DNA of 64,000 nucleotides from Polytrichum commune (Eukaryota; Streptophyta; Polytrichopsida; Polytrichales; Polytrichaceae), in NCBI GenBank assembly GCA_950295325.1, contig OX485803.1, positions 30,752,001 through 30,816,000 on the forward strand, read 5' to 3'. This document shows, piece after piece, positions 38,112-48,867 of the stretch. The notes under the pieces were generated by a model that saw only the letters and a program-made list of their open reading frames with translations, did no database searches and was not told where the DNA came from. Positions within the stretch are counted from its first letter, which is position 1. Every line of letters begins with the position of its first letter. The translations under genes were made by a program, and so were the position numbers.

Positions 38112-38840
38112 CATGTGGAAATTTTGAAATACATCCCCAAAAATAATAAAAACTCATGACCACTCTACCATAACACTGAATCTTAGTGTTGGGGTGTCAT
38201 ATTGATTAAAAGGGTCTTTGTGACTTGTCAAGTAGCATTAAGTGTTACTTGACACCCTACATATACTACATAGTCCTATTAGTGTGGGTGAAAAAAATAG
38301 CGTGAAAATGGTTGACATGGGCTACTCTAATTGTCTAGTCGGGGTGGAAATAATGAGGGTGCAAGACTATGGGTCTTTCCTATCAACTTTCCTTCAGAAC
38401 TTCATATCAACATCTTCCTTAAACTAAAACACTCACGTGACATCAAAAGTAGCATAAAACATAATATTTATCCACATCAATATTTCCTAGAAGAAAAAGA
38501 AAAAGAAATCAATGTGACTCACACCACTTTTGAACTAGTGAATTCACTTATATTGAAAGGCGGGCTAACCAAATGTGACCCACACTAATAAGACTAGTTA
38601 GTGCCACCTAGTTATTGCAAGACATTGAATGTGGATCCTTGATGAATAGTGCGAGCCACACTAATTCATGTGTCTTGTGTACCTATTCATGCAGAGCGAG
38701 AAGGATGTCTAGGTACACAAGTTACATGGTAGCCACAAGTTCCACCAACTTATCTCACACTTCTTCAATAACCTTTTGGGCCCTTGATTACAAGCCCGGG
38801 CAACTCTTGGGGCGGTCTTTTCAATTGGTTTACCTAACAA

Positions 38841-38927
38841 GGGTTAGTTTCCATGCATGCCACTTGCCCACCACATTCTACAGGAAATGTAGATGCCACC
38901 ATGTGGAATCCACATGGAAACTAACCC
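38841..38927. mobile_element. very short MITE (TIR GGGTTAGTTTCCATG)
   Basis: GGGTTAGTTTCCATGCATGC at the left is matched by CACATGGAAACTAACCC at the right. The middle contains CCACC.. GGAAATGTAGATGCCACC. About 87 bp. Related longer copies lie at about 16397-16480 and 18444-18595. Confidence 0.6.
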
Positions 38928-39349
38928 TAAGTACGCTAATGGAACTGCTTAGTGCACGTTATTCTTCGGAGTTACACAGTGCAATAACATCTTACTCATG
39001 AGTTCAATTCGGTTTTTACTAACAAAAACACAATAGGTCGTTTGGACATAAATGACTATGCTTGGTGAAATATTACATTCTCATCAAATAGTTATAGCAT
39101 TGCGTAACTCCGAATAGCAACACACACTAATTGGGTTCATTAATTAATGTAGTGTGCTTTCACCTTGATTCTTATTGGTGCATGCATGTTGCATATGAGT
39201 TACAAACTATAGCTATACATCAAAAAGCCCTCCCATGCAGTGGTTGCCAAATACTAGGAGCCTTTGGACCTCGAAATTCGACCACAAACGGTACTCGTAA
39301 GTTCAGCAAGAACATGTGAATGTGAGAATAAGTTTTATTTTATTTTATT

Positions 39350-39690
39350 TTTTTAACGGGTGGGCCTTATGTGGTCACTCATCTTAATCAAAACACCCAC
39401 AATTGAATGGCTAGTATATGGCAATGCTTTATACTTAAGAATGGACACCAAAAAGCCATCATGTATTACGATGAGATTGGACCATGTGCACAAATATATA
39501 ATAACCATTCTACGTTCATTAGTGAACAAAGATGGGAGTGCTTGTATGATATTTTAAAAAGAAAGAGAATCTTCACTTTGGACTCTTATAACTTCTACGT
39601 CTTTAATGGTGTCGCATCCAAAACCATAAATGATAGTCTTTGTGAGTCATAGTTTGGTAATTGGGTGAGAGATTTTCCAACCGATCCAAT
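39350..39690. mobile_element. degraded Stowaway-like MITE copy
   Basis: It contains GTGGTCACTCATCTTAATCA, ACACCCACAATTGAATGGCT and GATTGGACCATGTGCAC, parallel to the family interior, without intact ends. A similar fragment lies at 14460-14515. Confidence 0.45.
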
Positions 39691-40897
39691 GGTCATAAAT
39701 GTGTGTGGAGTTGTTGAATAGCGCCCACAATAGGGTCACATAACCTTATGTTACGCCAAACTTTGCTTTGCACTCATGGCCCCGAGAAGGCCTTGAATGG
39801 TATATGCAATATTTAGGGTAGAAGATTTTCCTTGAAGAGGTGAACTAATCACACTTTGGCAAGGACAATTTTATTGTGCTTATGTTGTGTATATTTGTGG
39901 GGAAAATATATGTGGAGTGCCATATATATATATATAGTACGAGTACTTCCATGTATAGATTACAAAATGTGTCATTTTTCTTGGGGGGGGGGGTTTATAT
40001 ATTGAAAATTAGCTCAACTTATCCATTAACAAAATATCCAATTGTCTCTCACAAATATTCTAGACTGTGTTTTCTGGATGAGAGGAAATTATTGCATCTT
40101 TCATTCATCTAACAAACATGTCATGGAATGGCATGCAACCAATAGATTACTATTTTAAGCTAGTTTGACACTAGGATTAGCTTTAAAGACCCCGAATTAG
40201 TATAGTCCAAGTAATTTGTGATGAGTCGTCCACGTACTTCTAGGGGGTGAAGTTTTTATGTTGGATGAGAGGTACGCTCATTTGCAATAGTTTACTTTGT
40301 CCCATTTTCCAAAGGACTTGATATGCACAAATTCCCCCAAACCCTACACCATGCCATGATTTTGTGTTTGTTCGTTCAACCCCTTAAAGAATTTCGAGTC
40401 CAATTTGGACCTCTCATACATGCAGTATTTTGATATTATGCAACTTGTCATGTCCGGACCTCGGACCAAGACCGAACCTCAGGCCCACCTATCAACATAT
40501 ATGCATTACACCATCCTCCTATTTCATTTCCTTACGGATATGAAACGAGGGATGGCTAACGTACCATCCTTATGTCGGCATAATATCCCCATCATTCTTT
40601 TTCCTTATCTTTTCATGATGATATACAATGTGATGCAACTTTTTGATCGACATCGAATAACTTGTTGTCGTCTTGTAAGGTTATTCTTCTCGACACCCAC
40701 ACAAAATAACTAAAAGGAGAGTATGCTGATAAATTTCATATCATCCAACATAAACATGAAAACACACACATATTGCACAAACATGCTAAAAGCATTTAGA
40801 GGTCAAGCCTCAAGGCTTCCCAAGCAAGAACAAAAGCAAGGGCAGCGAGGGTGCTCAATATGTTAAATCCTTTGCACACTTTGGACTATGTAACTAC

Positions 40898-41057
40898 TAT
40901 ATATATATTTGGGAACACAGGAGACGCTTGACCACCTAGCTAGTTTTTCCATCAAGTAGAGAGACGATTTCGCAGCTGGGAATTGAACCGCCGACCATTC
41001 CGTTCGGTTTGGGTACCTCTCCACTATCATCCAAGTAGTTTAGGGCCATCTCGAACC
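40898..41057 (-). mobile_element. SINE, tRNA-like, minus strand (copy 3)
   Basis: GTAACTAC flanks it (40890-40897, 41058-41065). In minus orientation it begins GGTTCGAGATGGCCCTAAAC, has an A-box-like TGATAGTGGAGAGG (complement of 41016-41029) and a B-box GGTTCAATTCCC (complement of 40978-40989), about 160 bp in total. Spacing between the boxes fits a tRNA-derived promoter. The A box is about 28 bases from the 5' end, further than in a tRNA. Confidence 0.8.
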
Positions 41058-41780
41058 GTAACTACAATAACTTGAAAGGATGTAAAATTGAGCCTCGGTG
41101 GCTCGACGGACTTGACCTTCCGGAAGCCTAATTAACTTACGGAGGATAGCTATAATTAGAAGATTAAAAGGAGATTAAGGTAGGTCCATTAATTAAGTTA
41201 GTAGTACTTGAGTCGGGCTTGCAAAAACTACCCATACTTAATTAACTTGCATGGCAGGGAACGTAGTTACTATGGGTAACTTAGTGTGAGAGAGGGGGAT
41301 AAATATTGTTGCAGCAGAGACGATGGACAGTTGATTGCTGTCCGCTACCTTCCAGAAACTACGGGCGGCAGGAAGTTAATGAAATGCAAGGGATGGATGA
41401 AAAAATATAGAACAATGAATGAACACATGAATGAATGGTACAAATGGTTAAAATGAAATCCCACTTGTTGGATCAGTAATCTGACAGTTCACTTTCTTTT
41501 TGGGTCTAATTAGTGTGGGTTGCCAATTGGAGTTAAGCGTTGGTATAGTATATTACCGAGAGTATCACTTTTTACACCGAAGAATATGTCATAACTTCGT
41601 TGGTAAGAAATGATCATGTCGGTAAAAAGTTATAGCAACATGTAACTCTGGATGGTAACCCACACACTAATTAGACAAAACAGATGTAGTAGCTGGAAAG
41701 GGTTTCGAGTGAAGTCCAGCTACGGAATTGGCGTCCACTTGTTGGGTACACCACAAGGGAGGGGGAGAGAGAGAGGGAAT

Positions 41781-41996
41781 TATTGTATACGAGCGTACTT
41801 CTCATTCATCCAACATAAAACTGCCTTTTAAATAGTATGTAGCCCAAAGGTTATTTTCTTTATGTGGTTTAACATTGGAATTGGTATTAGAAGACTCCGA
41901 ATTAGTCTAATCAAGGTCATTGGAGATGAATCGGCCACGAACCTGTAAGGGGCCAAGTTTTCATGTTGGGTGGATGAGAGGTACGCTCATATACCT
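41781..41996. mobile_element. short MITE of the TATACRAGCGTACTTCTCAT family
   Basis: It starts ATTGTATACGAGCGTACTTC and ends in GGATGAGAGGTACGCTCATA. TIRs of about 30 bp with few mismatches. A further solo end occurs at about 42118-42145 and another at 40258-40285. Confidence 0.65.
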
Positions 41997-42526
41997 CTCA
42001 TTAAAAGCCTTTAAAAGGTTCATTTAACAAAAGTGTTGGCTTTCAAGATCATGAATTAACATGATTCAAGTCATCGGAGATGAATCGGCCACAAACCTAT
42101 AGGGGGTCAGGTTTTTATGTCCGGTGGATGAGAGGTACGCATGTAAGGATAATCCGCTCTTGCCTGTTGGGATGGGACAAAGAGTGGTTTGGCTTCTTAA
42201 CACCTACCAAGGTGGTAACGATAAAAACATGTACACTATAGGTTGGTTGTCGATTCACCCAATTACAATTCTCTAAACTAATTTGGGAACTCTGATCCCG
42301 ATTCAGGGGTTGATTTATTCCATAATAACAATCTTTCGAGCTCCCATAATACACTAATAATATATTGTATTTAGTGTCACCAATCCGATTCTATTGCCTT
42401 GCTCAATACTAATTGGAAACAACCTGTGCAGTGTCACCAACACTACACGCAAACCTGTCATTACATGTCATTCCTTGTATACGTTTTTGGGCATTATAAA
42501 TTTACAAATCTACAATATTAGTCACC

Positions 42527-43222
42527 CACTAAGTGCATTCTCCGTCCATGACAATATGTCATTACAAATTGCTAGAATACGAAGCATACCAAACCTTGTC
42601 TCAATAATTGACATGGACTTCATCCAAATTGTCATCGTCCATCACAACACTTGTACAAATTTTCCATAAAAATGTCAAGTAAGAAAAGTTACCATAGTGA
42701 CATAAAACACCATATGACACTAAATCCAATATTTCGTGGAGTGACAAACGTTTTCACTCACTAAGTGCATTCTCTGTCCATGACAATATGTCATTACAAA
42801 TTGCTAGAATACGAAGCATACCAAACCTTGTCTCAATAAGTGACATGGACTCCATCCAAATTGTCATCATCCATCACAACACTTGTAAAAAAATTCCATA
42901 AAAATGTTGAGTGAGAAAAGTTACCATAGTGACATAAAATACCATATGACACTAGATCCAGTATTTCATGGGGTGATAAGCATTTTCACTCACTAAGTGC
43001 ATTCTCCGTCCATGACAATATGTCATTACAAATTGCTAGAATACGAAGCATACCAAACCTTGTTTCGATAATTGACATGGACTTCATCCAAATTGTCATC
43101 ATCCATCACAACACTTGTACAAATTTTCCATAAAAACGTTGAGTGAGAAAAGTTACCATAGTGACATAAAATACCATATGACACTAAATCCAATAGTTCA
43201 TGTAGTGATAAACATTTTCACC
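42527..43222. repeat. three tandem copies of a 232-bp unit
   Basis: Units start at 42527, 42759 and 42991 with CACTAAGTGCATTCTCYGTC and contain GACAATATGTCATTACAAAT and AAAGTTACCATAGTGACATA. Copies differ only by scattered substitutions, so the array is young. No gene-like content. Confidence 0.92.
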
Positions 43223-43417
43223 CCCCTCCCCTTTTCCGTGAACATCGTCCACCCGGACAAGAGTGGCACGGATGCTTTCAAGCATTCAAGAAGTGTACAT
43301 GAGACAAGGATGTTAGAGGTCTTGAAGAGAGGAGTTTAATGTGGGGAGTAGTGGAGACGCTTCTTACGCTCAACCTAGTGCTAACCCTAAACTAACACTG
43401 AAATCCGTTACTTTAAC

Positions 43418-43645
43418 CAGTGGTCGGGGAGATTGTTTGGGCATAATCAGTTGAGATCCTAGTGTTTGCAAGTCCAACCGGTTACATGTTGACATCCCCC
43501 GGTTTTCCTTTACTAAATTGGAGTATATTCTACAAATTCCTCTAAAATGATGGGTAATTCTCCTGCAGTCTTGAACTTCAACCGGTTATTTCTCCAACTC
43601 AACCAGTTCATCTGTAACTAACTGCCATTTCTCCCCGATCATAGA
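43418..43645 (+). mobile_element. short hAT-type MITE (CAGTGTCCAGGGAGA family)
   Basis: It runs from CAGTGGTCGGGGAGATTG to ..CCATTTCTCCCCGATCATAG. The flanks ACTTTAAC (left) and ACTCTAAC (right) match at seven of eight positions if one base of slack is allowed. Confidence 0.75.
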
Positions 43646-44847
43646 ACTCTAACTTGTCAAATTAGACTTGAAAGTTGAGAGATTAGGTACATTGTAGTGT
43701 CTTTACTTTCTGTAAGAGAAGTAAAATGCTTTTCTCACAGTCATCGGTCTATGTGATTTTCGAAAGCCTCTCTCTCTCTCTATCTAACTATAAATAATAT
43801 GTATGTGTTCTCTTTACGACTGTCATAATTTGGAATGAAATATCCAGACATACCATTTATGTCATTTGTGGTTTTGCTTCAACAAATGACGATATGACTA
43901 GGTCAAGATTCTGAGGGAATTGTATTGAAGAAGTTCGCAGCGAACTTGATGGTTTCTGGGACCAGATCCAAAAGCCCTCAATACGATGGACATGGTGGCA
44001 TCTCCCGAAGTTAAATGTGAAAGGCATTCGGTGACCCAAAGGAAGGAAGGAAGGAGCGCGGCATCAATCAAAAGGCTCATAAGCACTCCTCAACACGGGT
44101 CATCAGTGGGGTTACAATTATTGTACATATATGCCGACCTATCTATGATGGCATAAGGATGTCACCTCCGCTTAACCGCACCCCCTAAAAACCCCATGCC
44201 CGATTGCAAGGAAACAAATTGAGACTCGAGAAAATCATAGACACACCACTTCTAATTTCGGATGTTTCGGAAGGAGATTCCCCCATTCGAGTCTCCGCAA
44301 AACTAAATTTACACCAAAGGGTTTGTGAGTTTGTCATTCGGTTTGCTTTTCGTGCTCTCAAACTTCTACGGATAAGATTCAAACAATGAAACTACTTGTG
44401 TTGCGTTAGCGAGATTATGATGATGAAGCATGAACATAAATTGGGTTGGAAATTGAAACTCCCTCGATTTCAATATAATTATTGAAAGCGCATGTTTGTT
44501 GATTCCTTAATTGAATAATGAATACATGGATTGTCCCCATTATATTTGCTATTGAGCGTGGAGTAGTTTATAAAATTTGATGGCTTCGTCCAATCTCTTT
44601 TAGACGCGTGTCTTTGTGGTGTATGTTCTTGATCCTCAGCAAACCACCGCACCGATCAAATGTAGGAGTCCGATTAAGGAAAGTAACTAAATAACCTTAC
44701 TTAGAGGCGATGAGTTAGGGACATTATCTTAAAGGGAGGGATGAATGGGGTATTTGGAGATGGGTTAGGGTGGAAATCGGGACTTTAATACTGACTTGGT
44801 GCCATATTAGAGGATTACTAACAGTTGGATTGGGGTCCCTCTTTGCC

Positions 44848-45221
44848 CAGCTATGAGCGGGGAGAACTGTCTGCTAGTTACAGATGGACCGGTTGAGTAT
44901 GAGAAATAACCAGTTGAAGTTCAAGACTTCATGACAACTACTGAACATTTCAGAGGAATCTATGGAATATACCCCAAAGAGTAACCGAAAGATCACAACA
45001 TGTAACCCGGGGAGGATTTTGGACATAATTGGTCAAAATTCTAGTGTTTCCAAGTCCAACCGCTTGTGATCTTTCAAATTTTCCTTATTAATTTGAGGCA
45101 TATTCTATAGATTCTCTTAAAATGATGGGTAAAATTTTGGAAGTCTTGAACTTCCACCGGTTATTTCTCAAACACAACCGGTTCATCTGTAAGTAGAGGT
45201 CGGTTCTCCCCGTTCATTGGC
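44848..45221. mobile_element. inverted pair of short hAT-type MITEs
   Basis: The left half (44848 to about 44998) reads GAGCGGGGAGAACTGTCTGC inward in minus orientation. The right half (about 45005 to 45221) is plus orientation and ends GGTTCTCCCCGTTCATTG. Outer ends are alike and inverted, so the pair could fold on itself. The inner terminus of each half is lost at the junction near 45000. Confidence 0.65.
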
Positions 45222-46319
45222 ATGCATGCTTGTTAAGTTGCTTGCTCCATCTTCTGCAGCAAAACTGATGGGTACTTAGAGTGACAATTCCCCTTGTCAC
45301 GGAGTGATTTCTCCAGCCATCCCTCCCTCATGTATTGATTCCCCACCTTTTGCATGTAGCCAAATTCCTCTCCCGGAGTAATTTCTTCCCTCATCACTCC
45401 CACATATTGATGCCCCACCTTTTTGCATGTTTTAAGGGGAGGGTGAGAATCGGTTGCATGCTCGTCACTTCATATTCGAGAAATTCCACGTAGATGCCAT
45501 GAATCGCACCATTATGGTACCTCCTCGCCACCTCACCCAAAAGCCCTTCTCCTTGCTTTCCATATCATGCTTCCCCTTGGAATTTGTTTTGGTTTTATTG
45601 TCACGGCGAGATCTCCCAAACCCACAAGACCAATACCCACGTCGAGTTTTGCATCGCCCCAAAAAACCTCGATATTTAGGCTCTACACACACACACACAC
45701 GTGGGCCGATTCCTTCCACACGAAATTTTTCGCGCCGAATGGGAAAACTAGCTAGGACTCAAACCAACAATCCCCAAACACTCGGCCGTCACTAGAAATT
45801 CACAAAGAAAACCATATGAACGCATACCTTACCTACCTACCTACTACTTGCTCTTTTTCGAGCTTTTTCGGGCCCAAGTGAAGGGGGGCGTCGTGTTTCT
45901 CTTCCCACCCGCCTGGGCGACTTGGAAAGTGATCAATCGATTCCGATAATGAGGTCGATGGGGGTGAGCAAAGAAGAAGAAGAACAAAAACAAAAGAAGA
46001 AAAACAAAAGCGATACAAAGTGGTGCCGAGAAATGGGTTTTAAGTTGGCCACCACCACACCACACTCCTCGCTTGCGCACTCGAGCCTTGCAGGGAAGCT
46101 CAGAAACTCTTGAGACTTGGCTAGTGAGGGTGCAATTTTGAGGGCGAGGCATTTAATGGTGGGGAGGGGGTGGGGAAAAACGGAAGATGCCGACGAGTGG
46201 GGGGGGGGAGGAGGGGGGCATGTAAGAAAGAAAGAAAGTAAAGTAAAGTAAAGCAAAGTAGAGTAGAGTAGAGTAGAGTAGAGTAAGGGGAGTTCACAGT
46301 GTTATTCTTCATAAGTTAT
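45222..46319. other. upstream flank of the ARF-like gene
   Basis: Composition shifts from AT-rich to mixed, with (AC)n at 45686-45702, A/G-rich stretches near 45970-46010 and an AGTAA/AGTAG pentamer array at 46230-46285. Several overlapping frames in both directions reflect low complexity rather than genes. Confidence 0.4.
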
Positions 46320-46689
46320 TCATTCATGAGGGTGGCCGAGCTGCAATGTGGCTTCGCCACTTCCCCACCTTTTGCGTGTTTTGGGGGAGGCGAAGAAGAA
46401 CCGGTCGGAGCAAACAGCCCCCCGTCCTCCTCGCCTCACTGATCCCCCCTCTCTTCCTCTTCTCTCTCTTCTTTCTATTCTCCTGCTCCACCTCTGTCCC
46501 TGCTTTGGTCGGAGCGAGCGAGCGAGAGAGCGAGAGAGACACAGAGACTCTCAAGAGAGAAAGATAGACAAGAAAGACACCACTACCTCATTGCACACAG
46601 CACAAGGCTCATACTCTGACGTGCATCGCGATAGCAAGTCAAATGATCTGCAGCTAACTCAGTTCATGGCTCGTGTGGAGGTGGTTGTA

Positions 46690-46720
<31 letters not shown>

Positions 46721-47899
46721 CATCATCATCAGTCGGCCGAACAAAGAAGAGGGGATAGAAGAGAGGAGAGCAGAGGAGAGTGAGAGAGACGCACAGCGAC
46801 AGAAAGGCCGAGTCTTGTGAGGCGTAGGTGTGTGTATTTGGGGGGGGGGGGGGTGGGGGGTTTGATTGAGAGCCAGGGTTGGGTTGCATTGATGATCAGA
46901 GAGGGAGAGGAGGGAGGATAGGGGGAGGGACGTTGACCGTGCTAAAAGTGGGAGTTTTGTGGGTGCAAGGTGCCACCTTTGGCCCCGGGGAGGACGGGAA
47001 GGTGGAGGTTTTGAAATGGCAGGAGGAGGAGTAGCAAGGTAGCTTGGGCGGGGCGGGCGGGTTAGTTGATGCTCTCATCTATCAAGGACCTTGGTGTTTC
47101 GGTGGTTTAGTCGGCAACTCGTTTCTCTGTCAGGGTGCGCGCGTGTGTAGAGGCAGAGACAGTGGCGGAAGGTGCACGTTCGATAAGGTTCGACAGAGAG
47201 AGTGTGGAGGAGGAGGAGGAGTAGAAGCAGTGTTAGTGTTGTTGTCGTTGTCGTTGTTGTTGTTGTTTCCTGTTTGGGATAGGCTTGGAGGGGGCGGTGT
47301 GGAGGCGAGGTGGGCAATTTGCAGCTGTGGAGCTTCGTTGGAGCTTGAATTGAGAAACTTGGGGCTTTCTTGAGGGCTGTCAGGAAGCAAGAGAGCTTGC
47401 AAAGGCGCGACAACAAGGAGCGACGGAGCATTCGGGTGGAGCAATTGCCTTTCTTCTTCTTCTTCTTGTCACTGGAGCGTGGGGGGTTGGTTGCTTCATT
47501 CTGAAGACCTCAAGAGGCAGCTCAGGAGCTGAGTTGGGAGATATTGTGAGTGGCTTGGCTTCCTGTGTGTGTGTGTATCTGGGGGGGCTTACGCATGGTA
47601 CAGCAGAGAGATTGAGCTTGCTTGGTTCGTTCAGTGTGATGAGCTGATGATGGTGGTGGTGGGGCTAAGTGCACTTCTCTGTCGCTGTTTCTTCTGCCCT
47701 CTCTGACCACTTTCTCTCCCCATTCCCCTACACACAAGTACAAAAGGAGGAGGCACTTGGTGTGGATCTCCCTTTCTCGCATGTGTGGCGCATATTCCCA
47801 GAGTTCCCAAGTTCCCAACTTATTCTTGGGTCATTGTCCACACCCCATCCTTCCCCTGTCTTATTGTGCCAGACATCGTCAGGCCATCATCGTCAATAC

Positions 47900-48330
47900 G
47901 AAATGGTCGCACAAACAAGCTCCAGATTCTTCTAAGCCCTACCTCCCTCACACTTTTCTCTTTCCCTATTGTGCTTCAAAGATACCGATGTGCACACAGG
48001 TGTAGTCCATAAACAAGCTCCCCAACATCGTAAGCACTTCCTTCACTCTTCTCGTTTGTAGCATAGATAACTGATGTGCACACAGGTGTTGTCCATAAGC
48101 AAGCTCCACAACATTCTGAGCCCTTCCCTCACTCTTCTCTTTTGCAGCAAAGATAACTGATGTGCACACAGGTGTAGTCCATAAACAAGCTCCACAACAT
48201 TCTAAGCCCTTACCTCACTCTGCTGTTGTGGTAAAGACACTGTTTTGCACACAGGTGTAGTGCACAAAGACAGGTCCATAGGATTCTAAGCCCTTCCTCA
48301 CCCTTCTTTTCTGCAGTGAAGATAAGCGAC
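47900..48330 (+). repeat. tandem ~85-bp repeat carrying splice-acceptor-like ends, in the 5' leader
   Basis: About five imperfect copies with a period of 84-86 bp. Each has a GATGTGCACACAGGTGT-like core (47988, 48073, 48159 and a diverged one near 48245), then ACAAGCTCC, CTAAGCCCTT and a pyrimidine-rich stretch. In three copies that stretch ends in AG: GTTTGTAG at 48061, TTTTGCAG at 48147, TTTCTGCAG at 48316. The first and fourth copies lost the AG. The array looks like a duplicated 3' splice site that could offer alternative acceptors for a leader intron. Confidence 0.75.
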
Positions 48331-48778
48331 GTGTAGGAGGAGTGCTTCCCTTCACTTGCGTCAAGATTGACGACCTATGAACCATCTGGCAGGCTCTTCC
48401 ACATCTGAGGGAGGAGGAACCCCAAGATTGAGTGTTGCCTCCCATGTGGACAGCATCGGTGCATGTCACAAAGGCAAGATCATAGGACTTGGCTCTCCTT
48501 GTATCCCAACCCAGGAGGAGCGACTAGGGATTCTTGCAGTCTTGCACTTCAGTCTAGAGGAATTGGTATCAATTCAATGGGATATATCGTCCAGTCCCCA
48601 ACTCATGGGAGTGCCATGTAGGTAGCGCCTCTTCTTCTTCTCCTTCGTCTGTGTGGAGCTTCTTCTTGGAGGTTCTTTGGGGAGCTTCTTCCGTGTGTTT
48701 TAACATTGGGGATCCTACCCTAGCTCTAGTGTAGAGGCTAGGCTAGGCTTGGTCTGGTCTGTTCAGACATCTTTGGCG

Positions 48779-48829
48779 ATGGTTCTGATCGAGGGAGGAG
48801 CAGAGCTCAACCTACTGCGGCATTGTTGA
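48779..48829 (+). promoter_or_regulatory. upstream ORF of 16 codons just before the ARF-like start
   Basis: ATG at 48779 reads MVLIEGGAELNLLRHC and stops at TGA 48827-48829, 38 bases before the chosen main ATG. It is in a different frame from the main ORF. Upstream ORFs are known to lower translation of plant ARF genes such as ETTIN and MONOPTEROS, so a translational role is reasonable but inferred. Confidence 0.5.
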
Positions 48830-48867
48830 CATCAGAAGCAGTGGAAGGAGGGACTGCTGTGACTTCG

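Larger units (their letters stand above)
38112..40889. other. intergenic DNA
   Basis: Contains the small MITE at 38841, a degraded MITE at 39350, (AT)n at 39923-39937 and poly-G at 39985-39993. A frame at 40405-40713 (102 codons) has no recognised similarity. Confidence 0.35.
46320..48867 (+). promoter_or_regulatory. probable promoter-proximal region and long 5' leader of the ARF-like gene
   Basis: The stretch is more GC-rich than its surroundings and full of microsatellites: GAGA/GAGC near 46515-46560, (AAT)n 46691-46722, poly-G 46840-46860, (GTT)n near 47230-47270, CTT repeats near 47450. This resembles the GA/CT-rich leaders of plant transcription-factor genes. No clear TATA box or transcription start can be chosen. 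A strong donor GTGAGT lies at 47546 and candidate acceptors lie at 48061, 48147 and 48316, so a 5'UTR intron is likely (inference). Several ATG triplets precede the chosen start. No B3-domain exon is readable here. Confidence 0.5.

Noticed and set aside
46530-46545. GAGACA (TGTCTC complement) auxin response element near the promoter
   Set aside because: It lies within a GAGA/GACA low-complexity run where the hexamer is expected by chance.
46320-48700. Many proline-, glycine- or serine-rich frames in the leader region
   Set aside because: They arise from GA/CT, CCA and poly-G microsatellites, occur on both strands and match no protein family.
44000-48700. Possible B3 DNA-binding exons for a canonical ARF
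   Set aside because: I looked for the usual ELWHACAGP, THGGFSV, HLLTTGWS and similar strings on the plus strand and saw none. A profile search would settle it.
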